A stretch of 64,000 nucleotides of DNA from Deltaproteobacteria bacterium (lineage in GTDB: Bacteria > Myxococcota_A > UBA9160 > SMWR01). This document shows positions 1-9,108 of the stretch, piece by piece (positions within the stretch are counted from its first letter, which is position 1; every line of letters starts with the position of its first letter). The stretch spans positions 1-64,000 of the forward strand of contig PBYF01000091.1 of the NCBI GenBank assembly GCA_002729515.1, read 5' to 3'. The notes under the pieces were generated by a model. It ran no database searches, was not told the origin of the DNA, and was given only the letters and a program-made list of their open reading frames with translations. The translations under genes and the position numbers were made by a program.

Positions 1-1
1 G

Positions 2-115
2 GAAATGCAGGTCGATCTGATTACGCCGATCGCGATGGACAAGGAGCTGCGCTTCGCGATTCGCGAAGGTGGCCGTACTGTCGGTGCCGGCGTCGTCAGC
101 GACATCATCGAATAA
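2..115 (+). CDS. tuf: Elongation factor Tu, 3' end only
   Basis: The window opens inside this gene. The last 37 codons read [20 protein letters not shown] and continue to a conserved [15 protein letters not shown]-type end before TAA, which is the beta-barrel domain 3 tail of EF-Tu, the GTPase that carries aminoacyl-tRNA to the ribosome. GTPase domain and start lie outside the window. It sits 24 bases before rpsJ, the usual str operon to S10 operon junction. Confidence 0.93.
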   Translation, partial: EMQVDLITPIAMDKELRFAIREGGRTVGAGVVSDIIE

Positions 116-139
116 AGCGAAGGCGGACGAACTCAAGCG

Positions 140-457
140 ATGGCGGACTTGGCAGCCCAAAAGATTCGGATCCGGATGAAGGCCTATGACTTCAAGCTCC
201 TCGACCAGAGCGCCGGGGAGATCGTCGATACGGCCATGCGCACCGGCGCGCGGGTGGCGGGACCGATCCCGCTCCCCACGGCCATCAACAAGTACACGGT
301 GCTGCGGGGTCCCCACATCGACAAGAAGTCGCGGGAGCAGTTCGAGATCCGCACCCACAAGCGACTGATCGACATTCTGGATCCCACGCCGCAGACGGTG
401 GACGCGCTCATGAAGCTGGAACTCGCCGCCGGTGTCGATGTGGAGATCAAGCTCTAG
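140..457 (+). CDS. rpsJ: 30S ribosomal protein S10 (uS10)
   Basis: A 105-residue protein, the normal length for S10, with the family stretches [24 protein letters not shown] and [21 protein letters not shown]10 is a small-subunit head protein that also joins NusB in antitermination complexes. It begins the S10 operon here. The next gene starts only 7 bases after its stop and is rplD, not the expected rplC, which is noted as an anomaly. Confidence 0.97.
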   Translation: MADLAAQKIRIRMKAYDFKLLDQSAGEIVDTAMRTGARVAGPIPLPTAINKYTVLRGPHIDKKSREQFEIRTHKRLIDILDPTPQTVDALMKLELAAGVDVEIKL

Positions 458-464
458 GCTGGCA

Positions 465-1106
465 ATGGCGACCATCGACGTAGTAACACAGGCGAACGGG
501 AAGGCGGGCACCGTCGAGCTCGACTCGGCCGTATTCGAGGCGCCCGTGAAGCCGCACCTCTTTCATGCCGAGGTTCGCCGGCAGCTCGCCGCGCGACGCA
601 GCGGTACGCACAGTACGAAGAACCGGGCCGCGGTCTCGGGTGGCGGATCGAAGCCCTGGCGGCAGAAGGGCACGGGCCGTGCCCGCCAGGGCACGAATCG
701 GGCGCCCCAGTGGAAGGGCGGCGGTGCTGTCTTCGGGCCGGTGCCGCGGCATCACGTCCACGAGCTGCCCAAGAAGGTGCGGCGGGCGGCTCTGCGGGGA
801 GCGCTTTCCGCTCGCCTCGCTGAGGGAGCGGTGAAGGTGGTCGAGTCACTCGAACTCGGCGAGTACAAAACACGGCGAGTGGTGGAATTGCTCGTGGGCC
901 TGGAGCTGGCGGGAGAGTCCGTGCTGGTCGTCATCGAAGCTGCGGACGCGCATTTCGAGAAATCTGCACGAAACCTTCCCGGTGTGACCGTGCTGCGGGC
1001 TGCCGGTGTCAATGTCTACGATGTTCTGCGCCACAACCGCCTGCTCATGACGAAAGCCGGTGCGGCGGCGGTGGCGAATCGTCTCGGTGGGGAGGTCACG
1101 GGGTGA
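465..1106 (+). CDS. rplD: 50S ribosomal protein L4 (uL4)
   Basis: The ATG at 465 gives a 213-residue protein beginning MATIDVVTQANGKAG. An in-frame GTG at 432 lies inside rpsJ and only adds non-family residues. The exit-tunnel loop with GGGSKPWRQKGTGRARQGT and the WKGGGAVFGP motif identify L4, which binds 23S rRNA domain I and, in Gammaproteobacteria, represses its own operon. No clear Shine-Dalgarno is visible upstream, so translation is probably coupled to rpsJ. It overlaps rplW by 4 bases. Confidence 0.95.
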   Translation: MATIDVVTQANGKAGTVELDSAVFEAPVKPHLFHAEVRRQLAARRSGTHSTKNRAAVSGGGSKPWRQKGTGRARQGTNRAPQWKGGGAVFGPVPRHHVHELPKKVRRAALRGALSARLAEGAVKVVESLELGEYKTRRVVELLVGLELAGESVLVVIEAADAHFEKSARNLPGVTVLRAAGVNVYDVLRHNRLLMTKAGAAAVANRLGGEVTG

Positions 1107-1390
1107 ACCTTCACGAGATCGTTCGCAGGCCGCTCGTTACCGAAAAGAGCAACATTGGACGCGAAGAGGGAAACCTGGTCACGTTCGCCGTAGACCCGAG
1201 GGCGAACAAACACGAGATCAAACGCGCGGTCGAAGAACTCTTCGACGTGCGGGTGCTCGATGTGCGGACGATGCGCATGCCTCGCAAGACGCGGCGCGTG
1301 GGGAAGTTCACAGGGCGCAAGCCCGAGTGGAAGAAGGCGATCGTGCAGTTGGCTGAGGGTCAGACGATCGAGTTCTTCGAGGGAGTTTGA
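1103..1390 (+). CDS. rplW: 50S ribosomal protein L23 (uL23)
   Basis: A GTG start overlaps the rplD stop (GTGA). The 95-residue product has the L23 signature: [12 protein letters not shown] near the N-terminus, [20 protein letters not shown] in the middle and a basic loop before the last strand. L23 lines the polypeptide exit and is the docking site for trigger factor and SRP. Length is normal. Followed 7 bases later by rplB. Confidence 0.95.
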   Translation: MNLHEIVRRPLVTEKSNIGREEGNLVTFAVDPRANKHEIKRAVEELFDVRVLDVRTMRMPRKTRRVGKFTGRKPEWKKAIVQLAEGQTIEFFEGV

Positions 1391-1397
1391 CGCACCC

Positions 1398-2228
1398 ATG
1401 GGCATCAAGAACTACAAGCCCACGTCTCCGGGGCGCCGCGGAATGAGCGTTTCGGAGTTTTCAGACGTGACCCGGGCGAAGCCCGAGCGCTCGCTCGTGG
1501 AGGGCGGCATCAGCAAGTCCGGTGGCCGGAACGTCAACGGACGGATCACCTCCTGGCACCGGGGCGGTGGCCACAAGCGCCGGTACCGGCGCATCGACTT
1601 TCGGCGGGACAAGATCGGCATCCCCGCACGGGTTGCAGCCATCGAATACGACCCCAACCGCTCGGCCCATATCGCGCTTCTCCACTATCGGGATGGTGAG
1701 AAACGTTACGTGCTGGCGCCGGCGGGCGTGCGGGTGGGCGATGTGCTGGAGTCGGGACCGGAGGCCGACGTCCGCCCGGGCAACGCGCTTCCGATCGGCC
1801 GGATCCCGCTTGGGACCGTGTTGCACGCGATCGAGATGAAGCCGGGCAAGGGGGCCCAGCTCGTGCGTGCGGCGGGTCTTGGGGCCCAGGTGATGGCGCG
1901 TGAGGGCCGTTACGCCACCCTTCGCATGCCGAGTGGCGAACACCGGCTGATCCTCGTGGACTGCATGGCCACCATCGGCAGCGTGGGCAACCCGGACCAC
2001 GAGAACCAGACTCTCGGCAAGGCTGGACGCAACCGCTGGCGCGGACGGCGCGGAAACGTGCGGGGCGTGGCGATGAACCCGGTCGACCACCCCATGGGCG
2101 GCGGTGAGGGGCGCAGTTCCGGTGGGCGCCATCCCTGCACGCCCTGGGGCGTTCCGACCAAGGGGCACAAGACCCGTCACAACCGGCGGACCCAGAAATA
2201 CATCGTGAAGCGGCGAGGCAAGAAGTAA
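1398..2228 (+). CDS. rplB: 50S ribosomal protein L2 (uL2)
   Basis: The ATG at 1398 gives 276 residues, the standard L2 length, starting [20 protein letters not shown]. The peptidyl-transferase-centre segment [20 protein letters not shown] is present, with the invariant His of that motif, and the C-terminus is basic. L2 supports subunit joining and peptidyl transferase assembly. Its TAA overlaps the ATG of rpsS by one base. Confidence 0.97.
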   Translation: MGIKNYKPTSPGRRGMSVSEFSDVTRAKPERSLVEGGISKSGGRNVNGRITSWHRGGGHKRRYRRIDFRRDKIGIPARVAAIEYDPNRSAHIALLHYRDGEKRYVLAPAGVRVGDVLESGPEADVRPGNALPIGRIPLGTVLHAIEMKPGKGAQLVRAAGLGAQVMAREGRYATLRMPSGEHRLILVDCMATIGSVGNPDHENQTLGKAGRNRWRGRRGNVRGVAMNPVDHPMGGGEGRSSGGRHPCTPWGVPTKGHKTRHNRRTQKYIVKRRGKK

Positions 2229-2506
2229 TGGCGCGTTCTCTTCGCAAGGGACCGTTCGTGGACCCGAGCCTTCAACGCAACGTGGACCGCGTGATGCGAT
2301 CCGGGTCGAAGCAGGTGGTTCGCACCTGGTCACGGCGGTCGATGATCACGCCCGAGTTCGTGGGAATGACGTTCCACGTTCACAATGGAAAGCTGTTCGT
2401 TCCGGTCTTCGTGACCGAGAACATGGTTGGTCACCGGCTGGGAGAGTTTTCCCCCACGCGGAAGTTCACCGGGCACTCCATGTCCAAGAAGGTGAAGACG
2501 AAGTAA
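2228..2506 (+). CDS. rpsS: 30S ribosomal protein S19 (uS19)
   Basis: A 92-residue protein starting [16 protein letters not shown] with [14 protein letters not shown] and a C-terminal [16 protein letters not shown], all diagnostic of S19. It forms a head complex with S13 and contacts A-site tRNA. Stop/start overlap with rplB (TAATG) indicates translational coupling. Confidence 0.97.
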   Translation: MARSLRKGPFVDPSLQRNVDRVMRSGSKQVVRTWSRRSMITPEFVGMTFHVHNGKLFVPVFVTENMVGHRLGEFSPTRKFTGHSMSKKVKTK

Positions 2507-2508
2507 GC

Positions 2509-2856
2509 ATGTCTGTTCGCGCGTGTCTGCAGAACTATCGTGTGAGTCCGCAGAAGGCGAGGCTTCTCGCCAATGAGATTCGCGGAAAAGGGGTTGAGGA
2601 CGCGCTGGCGATCCTCGATCTCTCGACCAAACGTTTCGCCCGTCCGCTGGCGAAGCTCGTGCGCTCGGCGGTGGCCAACGCTGAAGACAAGAACAACCGC
2701 GACAAGGCGGGTATCGACGTGGACAACCTGGTGGTCGGTACCATCACCGTGGACCAGGGAGCGAGCATGTGGCGGATCCAGCCCCGCGCTCAGGGACGCG
2801 CCGCATGGATTCAGAAGAAGACGAGCCACGTAAAAGTGGTTCTGTCCGAAGAGTAG
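2509..2856 (+). CDS. rplV: 50S ribosomal protein L22 (uL22)
   Basis: 115 residues, with N-terminal [18 protein letters not shown] and the long beta-hairpin that reaches into the exit tunnel near the C-terminus ([20 protein letters not shown]). The hairpin is a common site of macrolide resistance changes in other bacteria, and I see nothing unusual in it here. It starts 2 bases after rpsS. Confidence 0.95.
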   Translation: MSVRACLQNYRVSPQKARLLANEIRGKGVEDALAILDLSTKRFARPLAKLVRSAVANAEDKNNRDKAGIDVDNLVVGTITVDQGASMWRIQPRAQGRAAWIQKKTSHVKVVLSEE

Positions 2857-2867
2857 GCGGAGGGTCA

Positions 2868-3551
2868 ATGGGACAGAAGGTTCATCCGTACGGTTTCCGA
2901 ATCGGTTCCCTCTACGGCTGGCAGTCGAACTGGTTTGCAGAAAAGAAATACGCGCAGCATCTCAAGGAGGACACTCGCATCCGCGAGTACATCAAGAAGA
3001 AGCTCTACCACGCCGGTATATCGAAGGTGGTGATCGACCGGACCGGAGAGAAGGTCGTCGTGAACATCCACACCGCACGTCCCGGTATCCTGATCGGGAA
3101 GCGCGGTGCCGAAGTAGAGACGTTGCGCGCCGAGCTAATCGGGCTCTCTCCGCACAAGGAGATCTTCATCAACATCCGGGAGATCCGGAAGGCCGAGCTC
3201 GATGCTCAGCTCGTCGCAGAGAACGTTTCCCTCCAGCTCGAGCGGCGCGTCGCCTTCCGCCGAGCCATGAAGAAGGCGGTGACGTCGACCATGAAATTTG
3301 GCGCTGGCGGCATCCGCATTCAGTGCGCCGGGCGGCTGGGTGGCTCCGAGATGGGTCGGCGCGAGTGGTACCGCGAGGGGCGGGTACCGTTGCACACCCT
3401 GCGGGCCGAGATCGATTACGGAATGACCGAGGCGCGCACAACCTACGGAATCATTGGCGTAAAGTGCTGGATCTTCAAGGGCGAGGTCGCGGACAGAGCT
3501 CTCCGTACCGGGGCCCTGTCCGAGAGAGTCGGCGGGGACACGGCGGGATAG
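2868..3551 (+). CDS. rpsC: 30S ribosomal protein S3 (uS3)
   Basis: The ATG at 2868 follows GGAGGGTC and gives 227 residues starting [18 protein letters not shown]. The KH type II domain with the GKRGAEVE loop lies near residues 60-75, and the C-terminal domain has [21 protein letters not shown]3 sits at the mRNA entry tunnel. An earlier in-frame ATG at 2769 lies within rplV and adds only non-family residues, so it was not chosen. Confidence 0.96.
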   Translation: MGQKVHPYGFRIGSLYGWQSNWFAEKKYAQHLKEDTRIREYIKKKLYHAGISKVVIDRTGEKVVVNIHTARPGILIGKRGAEVETLRAELIGLSPHKEIFINIREIRKAELDAQLVAENVSLQLERRVAFRRAMKKAVTSTMKFGAGGIRIQCAGRLGGSEMGRREWYREGRVPLHTLRAEIDYGMTEARTTYGIIGVKCWIFKGEVADRALRTGALSERVGGDTAG

Positions 3552-3554
3552 ATC

Positions 3555-3971
3555 ATGCTTCAGCCCAAGAAGGTCAAGCACCGCAAGCAGCAGAAGGGCC
3601 GGATGCGCGGCAAGGCGTACCGGGGCTGCAATCTCGACTTTGGAGACTACGGTCTCCAGGCACTCGAATGCGGCAGGCTCACGGCCCGCCAGATCGAGGC
3701 AGCTCGGATTGCGATGACGCGCCACGCGAAGCGCGGTGGCAAGGTCTGGATCCGGGTCTTCCCGGACAAGCCGATCACGAAGAAGCCCGCCGAAACGCGT
3801 ATGGGCAAGGGGAAGGGCACCCCCGAGGAGTGGGTGGCCGTGGTCAAGCCCGGACGTGTGCTCTACGAGATGGAGGGCGTACCGCTGGAGGTGGCAAGCC
3901 AGGCTTTGCGCCTTGCGGCGCACAAGCTCCCGCTGGCGACTCGCATCGTGGCGCGTGAGGATTACACATGA
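3555..3971 (+). CDS. rplP: 50S ribosomal protein L16 (uL16)
   Basis: 138 residues starting [19 protein letters not shown] with the L16 motifs [18 protein letters not shown] and [19 protein letters not shown]. It binds near the A-site elbow and the peptidyl transferase centre. The ATGA overlap with rpmC shows coupled translation. Confidence 0.97.
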   Translation: MLQPKKVKHRKQQKGRMRGKAYRGCNLDFGDYGLQALECGRLTARQIEAARIAMTRHAKRGGKVWIRVFPDKPITKKPAETRMGKGKGTPEEWVAVVKPGRVLYEMEGVPLEVASQALRLAAHKLPLATRIVAREDYT

Positions 3972-4165
3972 AGGCCGGTGAGCTGCGAGAGCTGTCTGGT
4001 GACGAGCTCGTTGCAAAGCGACGCGACCTGGGCCTCGAGCTCTTCAACGTGAAGGTGAAGCGTTCCACGGGCCAGCTCGAGAACACAGCCCTGGCGCGGA
4101 AACTGCGCCGAGAAATTGCCCGAGTTGAGTCCGTATTGCGCGAAAAACTTGGAGCGAGCCAGTGA
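3968..4165 (+). CDS. rpmC: 50S ribosomal protein L29 (uL29)
   Basis: A 65-residue two-helix protein, [18 protein letters not shown] followed by [18 protein letters not shown] and [17 protein letters not shown], as expected for L29 at the exit-tunnel rim beside L23. It overlaps both neighbours by 4 bases (ATGA with rplP, GTGA with rpsQ). Confidence 0.94.
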   Translation: MKAGELRELSGDELVAKRRDLGLELFNVKVKRSTGQLENTALARKLRREIARVESVLREKLGASQ

Positions 4166-4428
4166 CGAAGCGAGGAATCAAGCGAACCCTGGTCGGCTTG
4201 GTCGTCAGCGACCGAATGGACAAGACCGTGGTGGTCCGGGTGGAGCGGTTGGTCAAAGATCCGCGTTACGAGAAGTTCGTCCGGCATTACTCGCGCTTCA
4301 TGGCGCACGACGAGGCCAATGCCTGTTCGGTGGGGGACCGCGTCCAGATCATCGAGCACCGGCCGTTGTCGAAGCGGAAGCGTTGGAAGGTCCAGACGAT
4401 GCTCGAGAGCGCCGCCGGCGGTCAGTAG
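4162..4428 (+). CDS. rpsQ: 30S ribosomal protein S17 (uS17)
   Basis: GTG start inside the rpmC stop. The 88-residue OB-fold protein has [38 protein letters not shown] and the [13 protein letters not shown] block, all typical of S17, a primary 16S rRNA binder in the body of the 30S subunit. Normal length. rplN starts 5 bases later. Confidence 0.96.
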   Translation: MTKRGIKRTLVGLVVSDRMDKTVVVRVERLVKDPRYEKFVRHYSRFMAHDEANACSVGDRVQIIEHRPLSKRKRWKVQTMLESAAGGQ

Positions 4429-4433
4429 GAGTC

Positions 4434-4802
4434 ATGATCCAGCAGGAATCCGTACTCCAGGTCGCGGACAATTCGGGCGCTCGACGTGTCGCCTGCATCC
4501 GCGTGCTGGGTGGAACTCGGCGTCGCTATGCGTCGATCGGGGACGTGATCGTCGTCTCGGTCAGAGACGCCATTCCCAACGCACGGGTCAAAAAGGGGGA
4601 GGTTCTCCGCGCGGTCGTGGTGCGAACCAAGAAGGAGATTGGCCGCACGGACGGAACTCACATTCGTTTCGACGACAACGCAGCGGTCCTGATCGATGCG
4701 CAGCGAGAGCCGGTCGGGACACGGATCTTTGGCCCCGTCGCCCGTGAGCTTCGCGCGAAGCGCTTCATGAAGATCATCTCTCTTGCACCCGAGGTGCTGT
4801 GA
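4434..4802 (+). CDS. rplN: 50S ribosomal protein L14 (uL14)
   Basis: The ATG at 4434 follows an AGGAG at 4427 and gives the standard 122 residues, starting [19 protein letters not shown]. The motif [17 protein letters not shown] and the C-terminal [22 protein letters not shown] are L14. L14 contacts 16S helix 14 and binds RsfS. Its TGA overlaps the ATG of rplE. rplX, which normally separates the two, is absent. Confidence 0.97.
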   Translation: MIQQESVLQVADNSGARRVACIRVLGGTRRRYASIGDVIVVSVRDAIPNARVKKGEVLRAVVVRTKKEIGRTDGTHIRFDDNAAVLIDAQREPVGTRIFGPVARELRAKRFMKIISLAPEVL

Positions 4803-5344
4803 TGGCTCCCCGGATGCTCGAACGCTACCGCAAGGAAGTGGTGTCGAAGCTCACAGAGGAGTTCGGCTACAAGAACGTCCACCAGGTGCCCGTTCTTTCC
4901 AAGATCGTGGTCAACGTGGGTCTGGGAGAGGCGACCCAGAACGGAAAGCTGCTGGAAGTGGCGGCCGAAGAGTTGGCCAGCATCACGGGGCAGAAGCCCG
5001 TGATCCGTCGCGCCCGCAAATCGATCGCAAATTTCAAGCTGCGCGTGGGACAGGAGATCGGGTGTATGGTCACCCTGCGCGGAGAACGCATGTGGGAGTT
5101 CTTCGATCGGCTCGTCAGCGTCTCGCTGCCGCGCGTGCGCGACTTCAAGGGGGTCTCTCCCAAGGCGTTCGATGGCCGCGGGAACTACTCGCTGGGTGTC
5201 CGCGAACAGATCATCTTTCTCGAAGTCGATTACGACAAGGTGGAACGTGTCACGGGCATGAACATCACGATGGTAACGACCGCAAAGACGGACTCCGAGG
5301 GGAAATCGCTGTTGGCGCACCTCGGTGTGCCGTTCAGGCAGTAG
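4802..5344 (+). CDS. rplE: 50S ribosomal protein L5 (uL5)
   Basis: The ATG at 4802 overlaps the rplN stop (TGATG), with an alternative GTG three bases earlier. The 180-residue protein has the L5 motifs [39 protein letters not shown] and a central [19 protein letters not shown]5 binds 5S rRNA and contacts P-site tRNA. Only 11 bases follow before rpsH, so rpsN is missing from its usual slot. Confidence 0.96.
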   Translation: MAPRMLERYRKEVVSKLTEEFGYKNVHQVPVLSKIVVNVGLGEATQNGKLLEVAAEELASITGQKPVIRRARKSIANFKLRVGQEIGCMVTLRGERMWEFFDRLVSVSLPRVRDFKGVSPKAFDGRGNYSLGVREQIIFLEVDYDKVERVTGMNITMVTTAKTDSEGKSLLAHLGVPFRQ

Positions 5345-5355
5345 GGACGAATGTC

Positions 5356-5751
5356 ATGATGACGGATCCGATCGCTGATATGCTCGCCCGCATCCGGAAC
5401 GCGGGAACGGCGCAGCACGCCCAGGTAGCCTGCCCCTCTTCGAAGCTCAAGCTTGCCATCGCTCGGGTGCTCGAGAGCGCTGGCTTTCTCTCCAAGGTTC
5501 GCGTCGAGGCGCGCAAGGGTCGGGCTGTCCTCTGCTTTGACATTCGCTACGACCAGCAGGGTGATCCCATGATTGCCGGGATGCGGCGGGTGAGCCGGCC
5601 GGGATGTCGCGTCTATGTCGGAAGCCGCGACGTGGCCCGTGTCCGGAATGGCCTGGGCGTAGCGGTGCTTTCCACTTCCAGCGGTGTCGTCTCGGATGAG
5701 GACGCCCGGTCCGCCCGCATCGGCGGCGAGATCCTCTGCGAGGTCTGGTAG
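5356..5751 (+). CDS. rpsH: 30S ribosomal protein S8 (uS8)
   Basis: 131 residues from the ATG at 5356 (a second ATG follows directly at 5359), preceded by GGGACGA. MTDPIADMLARIRNA at the N-terminus and the C-terminal GLGVAVLSTSSGVVSDEDAR identify S8, a central-domain 16S rRNA binder and, in E. coli, repressor of the spc operon. The start chosen keeps the MTDPIAD family beginning. Confidence 0.96.
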   Translation: MMTDPIADMLARIRNAGTAQHAQVACPSSKLKLAIARVLESAGFLSKVRVEARKGRAVLCFDIRYDQQGDPMIAGMRRVSRPGCRVYVGSRDVARVRNGLGVAVLSTSSGVVSDEDARSARIGGEILCEVW

Positions 5752-5753
5752 CG

Positions 5754-6308
5754 ATGTCCCGCATCGGCAAGCAGCCGATCTCGATCCCGGACGGCGTCAC
5801 CGTGAACGTTTCTGGGAGCGAGGTCTCGGTGAAGGGTCCGAAAGGGCAGCTTTCCGGACGTGTTCCCGAAGAAATCGACGTGGCGATCGATTCCGGCAGC
5901 GTGGTATTCCGGCGGCCCGATGATCGGAAGAGCACGCGCGCGCTCCACGGCCTGTCGCGTTCGCTGGTGGCAAATATGGTGAAAGGCGTGACGGAAGCGT
6001 TTTTCAAGGATCTCGAGATTCAGGGTGTCGGCTACCGCGCCGAAGTCCAGGGAAAGAAGCTCATCCTCACCGTGGGTTACTCGCATCCGGTGGAGATGCC
6101 GGTGCCTGCGGGGATCTCCGTCTCGGTAGACCGCAATGTGGCGATTCGGATCGAGGGGGCCGATCGACAGGCAGTCGGTCAGTTCGCGGCCGACGTGCGC
6201 TCGGTGCGGCCCCCCGAGCCCTATAAGGGCAAGGGAGTCCGCTACCTGAACGAGTACGTGCGTCACAAGGTCGGGAAGGCCGCCGTGGGTTCGGGGGTCG
6301 GGGGCTGA
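5754..6308 (+). CDS. rplF: 50S ribosomal protein L6 (uL6)
   Basis: 184 residues starting [15 protein letters not shown] with two repeated L6 folds, [14 protein letters not shown] in the first and the C-terminal [20 protein letters not shown] in the second. L6 stabilises the base of the L7/L12 stalk and the GTPase-associated region. It starts 2 bases after rpsH. Confidence 0.97.
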   Translation: MSRIGKQPISIPDGVTVNVSGSEVSVKGPKGQLSGRVPEEIDVAIDSGSVVFRRPDDRKSTRALHGLSRSLVANMVKGVTEAFFKDLEIQGVGYRAEVQGKKLILTVGYSHPVEMPVPAGISVSVDRNVAIRIEGADRQAVGQFAADVRSVRPPEPYKGKGVRYLNEYVRHKVGKAAVGSGVGG

Positions 6309-6310
6309 GC

Positions 6311-6676
6311 ATGAAGCCGAAGTACCGCAGCGAGAAGATTCGGAAGTACAACGGGCGGCGGACCCGGGTGAACAAACGCACCGCACGTTCAAGCTACCCG
6401 CGGCTCACCGTCTTTCGAAGTGCGAAACACATCTACGCTCAACTGATCTCTCCCGAGGGCCGCACCCTCATCGCGGTGTCCACGCGCTCGAAGCAGGTTG
6501 CCGGGGAGGGACCGCTGAGGGGTGTGGAGGCGGCAAAACGCGTGGGCAAGGCTGTCGCCGAACTTGCGAAGGGGCAGCAGATACAGCGAGTGACGTTCAA
6601 CCGCAACGGCTTTCTCTACCACGGCCGGGTCAAGGCTCTGGCCGATGCCGCTCGCGAGGGCGGTTTGGAATTCTAG
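6311..6676 (+). CDS. rplR: 50S ribosomal protein L18 (uL18)
   Basis: 121 residues with [20 protein letters not shown] near the N-terminus, [19 protein letters not shown], and the C-terminal [20 protein letters not shown] typical of L18, the main 5S rRNA-binding protein. Length and position between rplF and rpsE are as expected. Confidence 0.96.
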   Translation: MKPKYRSEKIRKYNGRRTRVNKRTARSSYPRLTVFRSAKHIYAQLISPEGRTLIAVSTRSKQVAGEGPLRGVEAAKRVGKAVAELAKGQQIQRVTFNRNGFLYHGRVKALADAAREGGLEF

Positions 6677-6684
6677 GAAGGGTG

Positions 6685-7173
6685 ATGACTGTCGATCAGA
6701 TCAATCCCAACGACTACGAACTCGTCGACCGGGTCGTACACATCAACCGGGTCGCCAAGGTGGTGAAGGGCGGACGCCGCTTCAGCTTCAGCGCCTTGGT
6801 GGTCATCGGCGATGGCAACGGTGTGGTCGGTGCGGGCTACGGAAAGGCCGGAGAAGTTCCCGAGGCGATTCGCAAGGGCGTAGAGCACGCCCGCAAAGCG
6901 CTAATCCGGGTTCCGCTGCAGGACGGCACGCTGCCCTTCGAGACGCTGGGACGCTTTGGTGCGGCCCGCGTGCTGTTGCGGCCGGCGTCCGCAGGAACCG
7001 GTGTGATCGCCGGGGGACCGGTGCGCGCGGTACTCGAGACCGCGGGCGTGCGCGACGTACTCACCAAGAACATCGGAAGCAACAATCCGGGGAATGTGGT
7101 GCGAGCTACCATGAAGGCGCTGCGCGAACTCGAAGATCCGTCGGATCGGTTGCGGGAGCTGGGGCGCGCATGA
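6685..7173 (+). CDS. rpsE: 30S ribosomal protein S5 (uS5)
   Basis: 162 residues from the ATG at 6685, which follows AGGAAGGG (a GTG one codon earlier is possible). The N-terminal dsRBD-like domain has [20 protein letters not shown] and [20 protein letters not shown], and the C-terminal domain has [20 protein letters not shown]5 takes part in decoding accuracy and the mRNA helicase function of the ribosome. ATGA overlap with rpmD. Confidence 0.96.
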   Translation: MTVDQINPNDYELVDRVVHINRVAKVVKGGRRFSFSALVVIGDGNGVVGAGYGKAGEVPEAIRKGVEHARKALIRVPLQDGTLPFETLGRFGAARVLLRPASAGTGVIAGGPVRAVLETAGVRDVLTKNIGSNNPGNVVRATMKALRELEDPSDRLRELGRA

Positions 7174-7358
7174 GTCGGCGCGAACGGATCCGGGTGCGTC
7201 AGGTGCGCAGCGCCATCGGTTACGACCGACGGCAGCGCGCGACACTGCGCGGGCTGGGATTGAGACGCGTGAATCACAGCGTCGAGGTGGAGGATACGCC
7301 GGCTGTGCGCGGGATGATCGTCAAGGTGGCCCACCTGGTTGCCGTGGAGGAAGCGTGA
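7170..7358 (+). CDS. rpmD: 50S ribosomal protein L30 (uL30)
   Basis: 62 residues starting [20 protein letters not shown], with the conserved [20 protein letters not shown]. This is the short bacterial L30, an optional large-subunit protein lost from several lineages but kept here. It overlaps rpsE by 4 bases and ends on the first base of rplO (TGATG). Confidence 0.93.
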   Translation: MSRRERIRVRQVRSAIGYDRRQRATLRGLGLRRVNHSVEVEDTPAVRGMIVKVAHLVAVEEA

Positions 7359-7801
7359 TGCTGGACCGGCTGGCGCCGCGTCCCGGTGCCCAGCGTCCCC
7401 ACAAGCGGGTCGGCCGCGGTCCCGGGTCGGGACTGAACAAGACCGCCGGGCGTGGGGAGAAGGGGCAGGGCAAGCGATCGCCTGGACGGGAGGTCCCGTT
7501 CCACTTTGAGGGCGGCCAGATGCCGATGGCGCGCCGCCTGCCCAAGCGGGGGTTCCACAACCTCTTTCGCAAGACCTACCAGATCGTGAATGTCGGAGTT
7601 CTGGCCGTCTTCGGCGATGGTGCCAGCATCGACCGCGAGGTGCTCGTGGCCCGCGGTCTGGTCAACGCGAAGCGCGGCGGCGTGAAGTTGCTCGGTGAGG
7701 GCGAGGCTCCGAAGAATCTGAAGGTGAAGGTGCACCAGGTGAGTGCGGGCGCGCGCAAGAAGATCGAGGAAGCGGGTGGAAGCATCGAGGTCGTCAAATG
7801 A
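7358..7801 (+). CDS. rplO: 50S ribosomal protein L15 (uL15)
   Basis: 147 residues from the ATG at 7358 (an in-frame GTG one codon earlier overlaps rpmD). The glycine/arginine-rich N-terminus RPHKRVGRGPGSGLNKTAGR and FEGGQMPMARRLPKRGFHN identify L15, a late 50S assembly protein. It overlaps secY by 4 bases (ATGA). Confidence 0.96.
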   Translation: MLDRLAPRPGAQRPHKRVGRGPGSGLNKTAGRGEKGQGKRSPGREVPFHFEGGQMPMARRLPKRGFHNLFRKTYQIVNVGVLAVFGDGASIDREVLVARGLVNAKRGGVKLLGEGEAPKNLKVKVHQVSAGARKKIEEAGGSIEVVK

Positions 7802-9108
7802 TCGGCGGTGTCCAGAACATCGGCAGGATCAAGGAACTCCGGGACCGGATCCTGTTCACGTTTGCACTGCTCGCTGTGTACCGCATCGGTGCGTACGTGG
7901 TGACGCCCGGAATCGACCCCGAGGTGGTCAGGCAGTTCTTTTCGCAGCTCGAGGGCACCGTTTTCGGTCTCTTCAACCTCTTTTCCGGCGGTGCGTTGGA
8001 GCAGCTCTCCATCCTGTCGCTCGGCATCATGCCCTACATCAGCGCCTCGATCATTCTGCAGCTGCTCACGGTGGTGATTCCCAAGCTGGAGGAACTCAAG
8101 AAAGAAGGCGAGCAGGGGCGGAAGAAGATCAACCAGTACACGCGTTACTTCACCATCGTGCTGGCGCTGTTTCAGGGCCTGCTCATCGCGACAGCCCTCG
8201 AGAACGGCCAGTTTGGTGAGGGCGCGGTTTTGGATCCGGGATGGGGCTTCAAGCTCCTCTGCATGCTGACCCTGACTACCGGAACCGCGTTCCTCATGTG
8301 GTTGGGCGAGCAGATCACCGAGCGGGGCATCGGAAACGGTATTTCGATGATCATCTTCGCGAGCATCATCATCGGCCTCCCGAGTGCCCTCGGGCAGCTT
8401 TTTCAGCTGGTCCGAACGGACCAATTCAGCCTGCTCCAGGTGCTTTTCCTCGCCGGTTTTGCCGTCGCTGTGATCGCTTTCGTGGTCGTGGTCGAGCGCG
8501 GTCAGCGGCGCATTCCAATCCAGCACGCGCGGCGGGTCGTCGGGCGACGCGTCATGCAGGGCGGCATGAGCTATTTCCCGCTTCGGGTCAATACGGCGGG
8601 TGTGATCCCGGCGATCTTCGCTTCGTCGCTGCTGATGTTCCCGCTCACGATCGGGCAGTTCACCGATTCGCCCGCTGTCCAGAACTTCATCGACCGCTTC
8701 CTGAATCCGGCGAGCTTCGGCTACCAGATCGTCTACATCGGGCTCATCATTTTCTTCTGTTACTTCTACACGGCGATCATGATCGATCCGAACGACGTCG
8801 CCGAGAACATCAAGAAATCGGGTGCGTACATCCCGGGCATTCGTCCCGGCAAGAAGACCGCTGAGCACATCGACCGGGTATTGACCCGCATCACCCTCAT
8901 CGGTGCGGTCTACATATCGGCTGTCTGCGTACTTCCGACACTTCTCGCCGTTCGAGCCGGTGTGCCCTTCTACTTCGGCGGGACGGCCCTCCTCATCGTG
9001 GTGGGCGTCGGACTGGATACGATCGGACAGGTGGAGGCCCACCTGGTATCGCGTCAGTACGAGGGTTTCGCCAGCGGTACACGGATCCGCGGGAGGCTCG
9101 CCCGGTGA
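7798..9108 (+). CDS. secY: Protein translocase subunit SecY
   Basis: 436 residues with ten predicted membrane spans, the normal size for SecY, the pore subunit of the Sec translocon in the inner membrane. Visible family segments are LGIMPYISASIILQLLTVV (TM2), the cytoplasmic RKKINQYTRYFT loop, ERGIGNGISMIIFASI, the ARRVVGRRVMQGG loop and the late GIRPGKKTAEHID. ATGA overlap with rplO and GTGA overlap with adk tie it to the ribosomal operon. Confidence 0.97.
   Translation: MIGGVQNIGRIKELRDRILFTFALLAVYRIGAYVVTPGIDPEVVRQFFSQLEGTVFGLFNLFSGGALEQLSILSLGIMPYISASIILQLLTVVIPKLEELKKEGEQGRKKINQYTRYFTIVLALFQGLLIATALENGQFGEGAVLDPGWGFKLLCMLTLTTGTAFLMWLGEQITERGIGNGISMIIFASIIIGLPSALGQLFQLVRTDQFSLLQVLFLAGFAVAVIAFVVVVERGQRRIPIQHARRVVGRRVMQGGMSYFPLRVNTAGVIPAIFASSLLMFPLTIGQFTDSPAVQNFIDRFLNPASFGYQIVYIGLIIFFCYFYTAIMIDPNDVAENIKKSGAYIPGIRPGKKTAEHIDRVLTRITLIGAVYISAVCVLPTLLAVRAGVPFYFGGTALLIVVGVGLDTIGQVEAHLVSRQYEGFASGTRIRGRLAR

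Noticed and set aside
7576-9042. 488-codon minus-strand frame opposite secY
   Set aside because: His/Asp/Glu/Arg-rich shadow of secY, with no ribosome site or family pattern.
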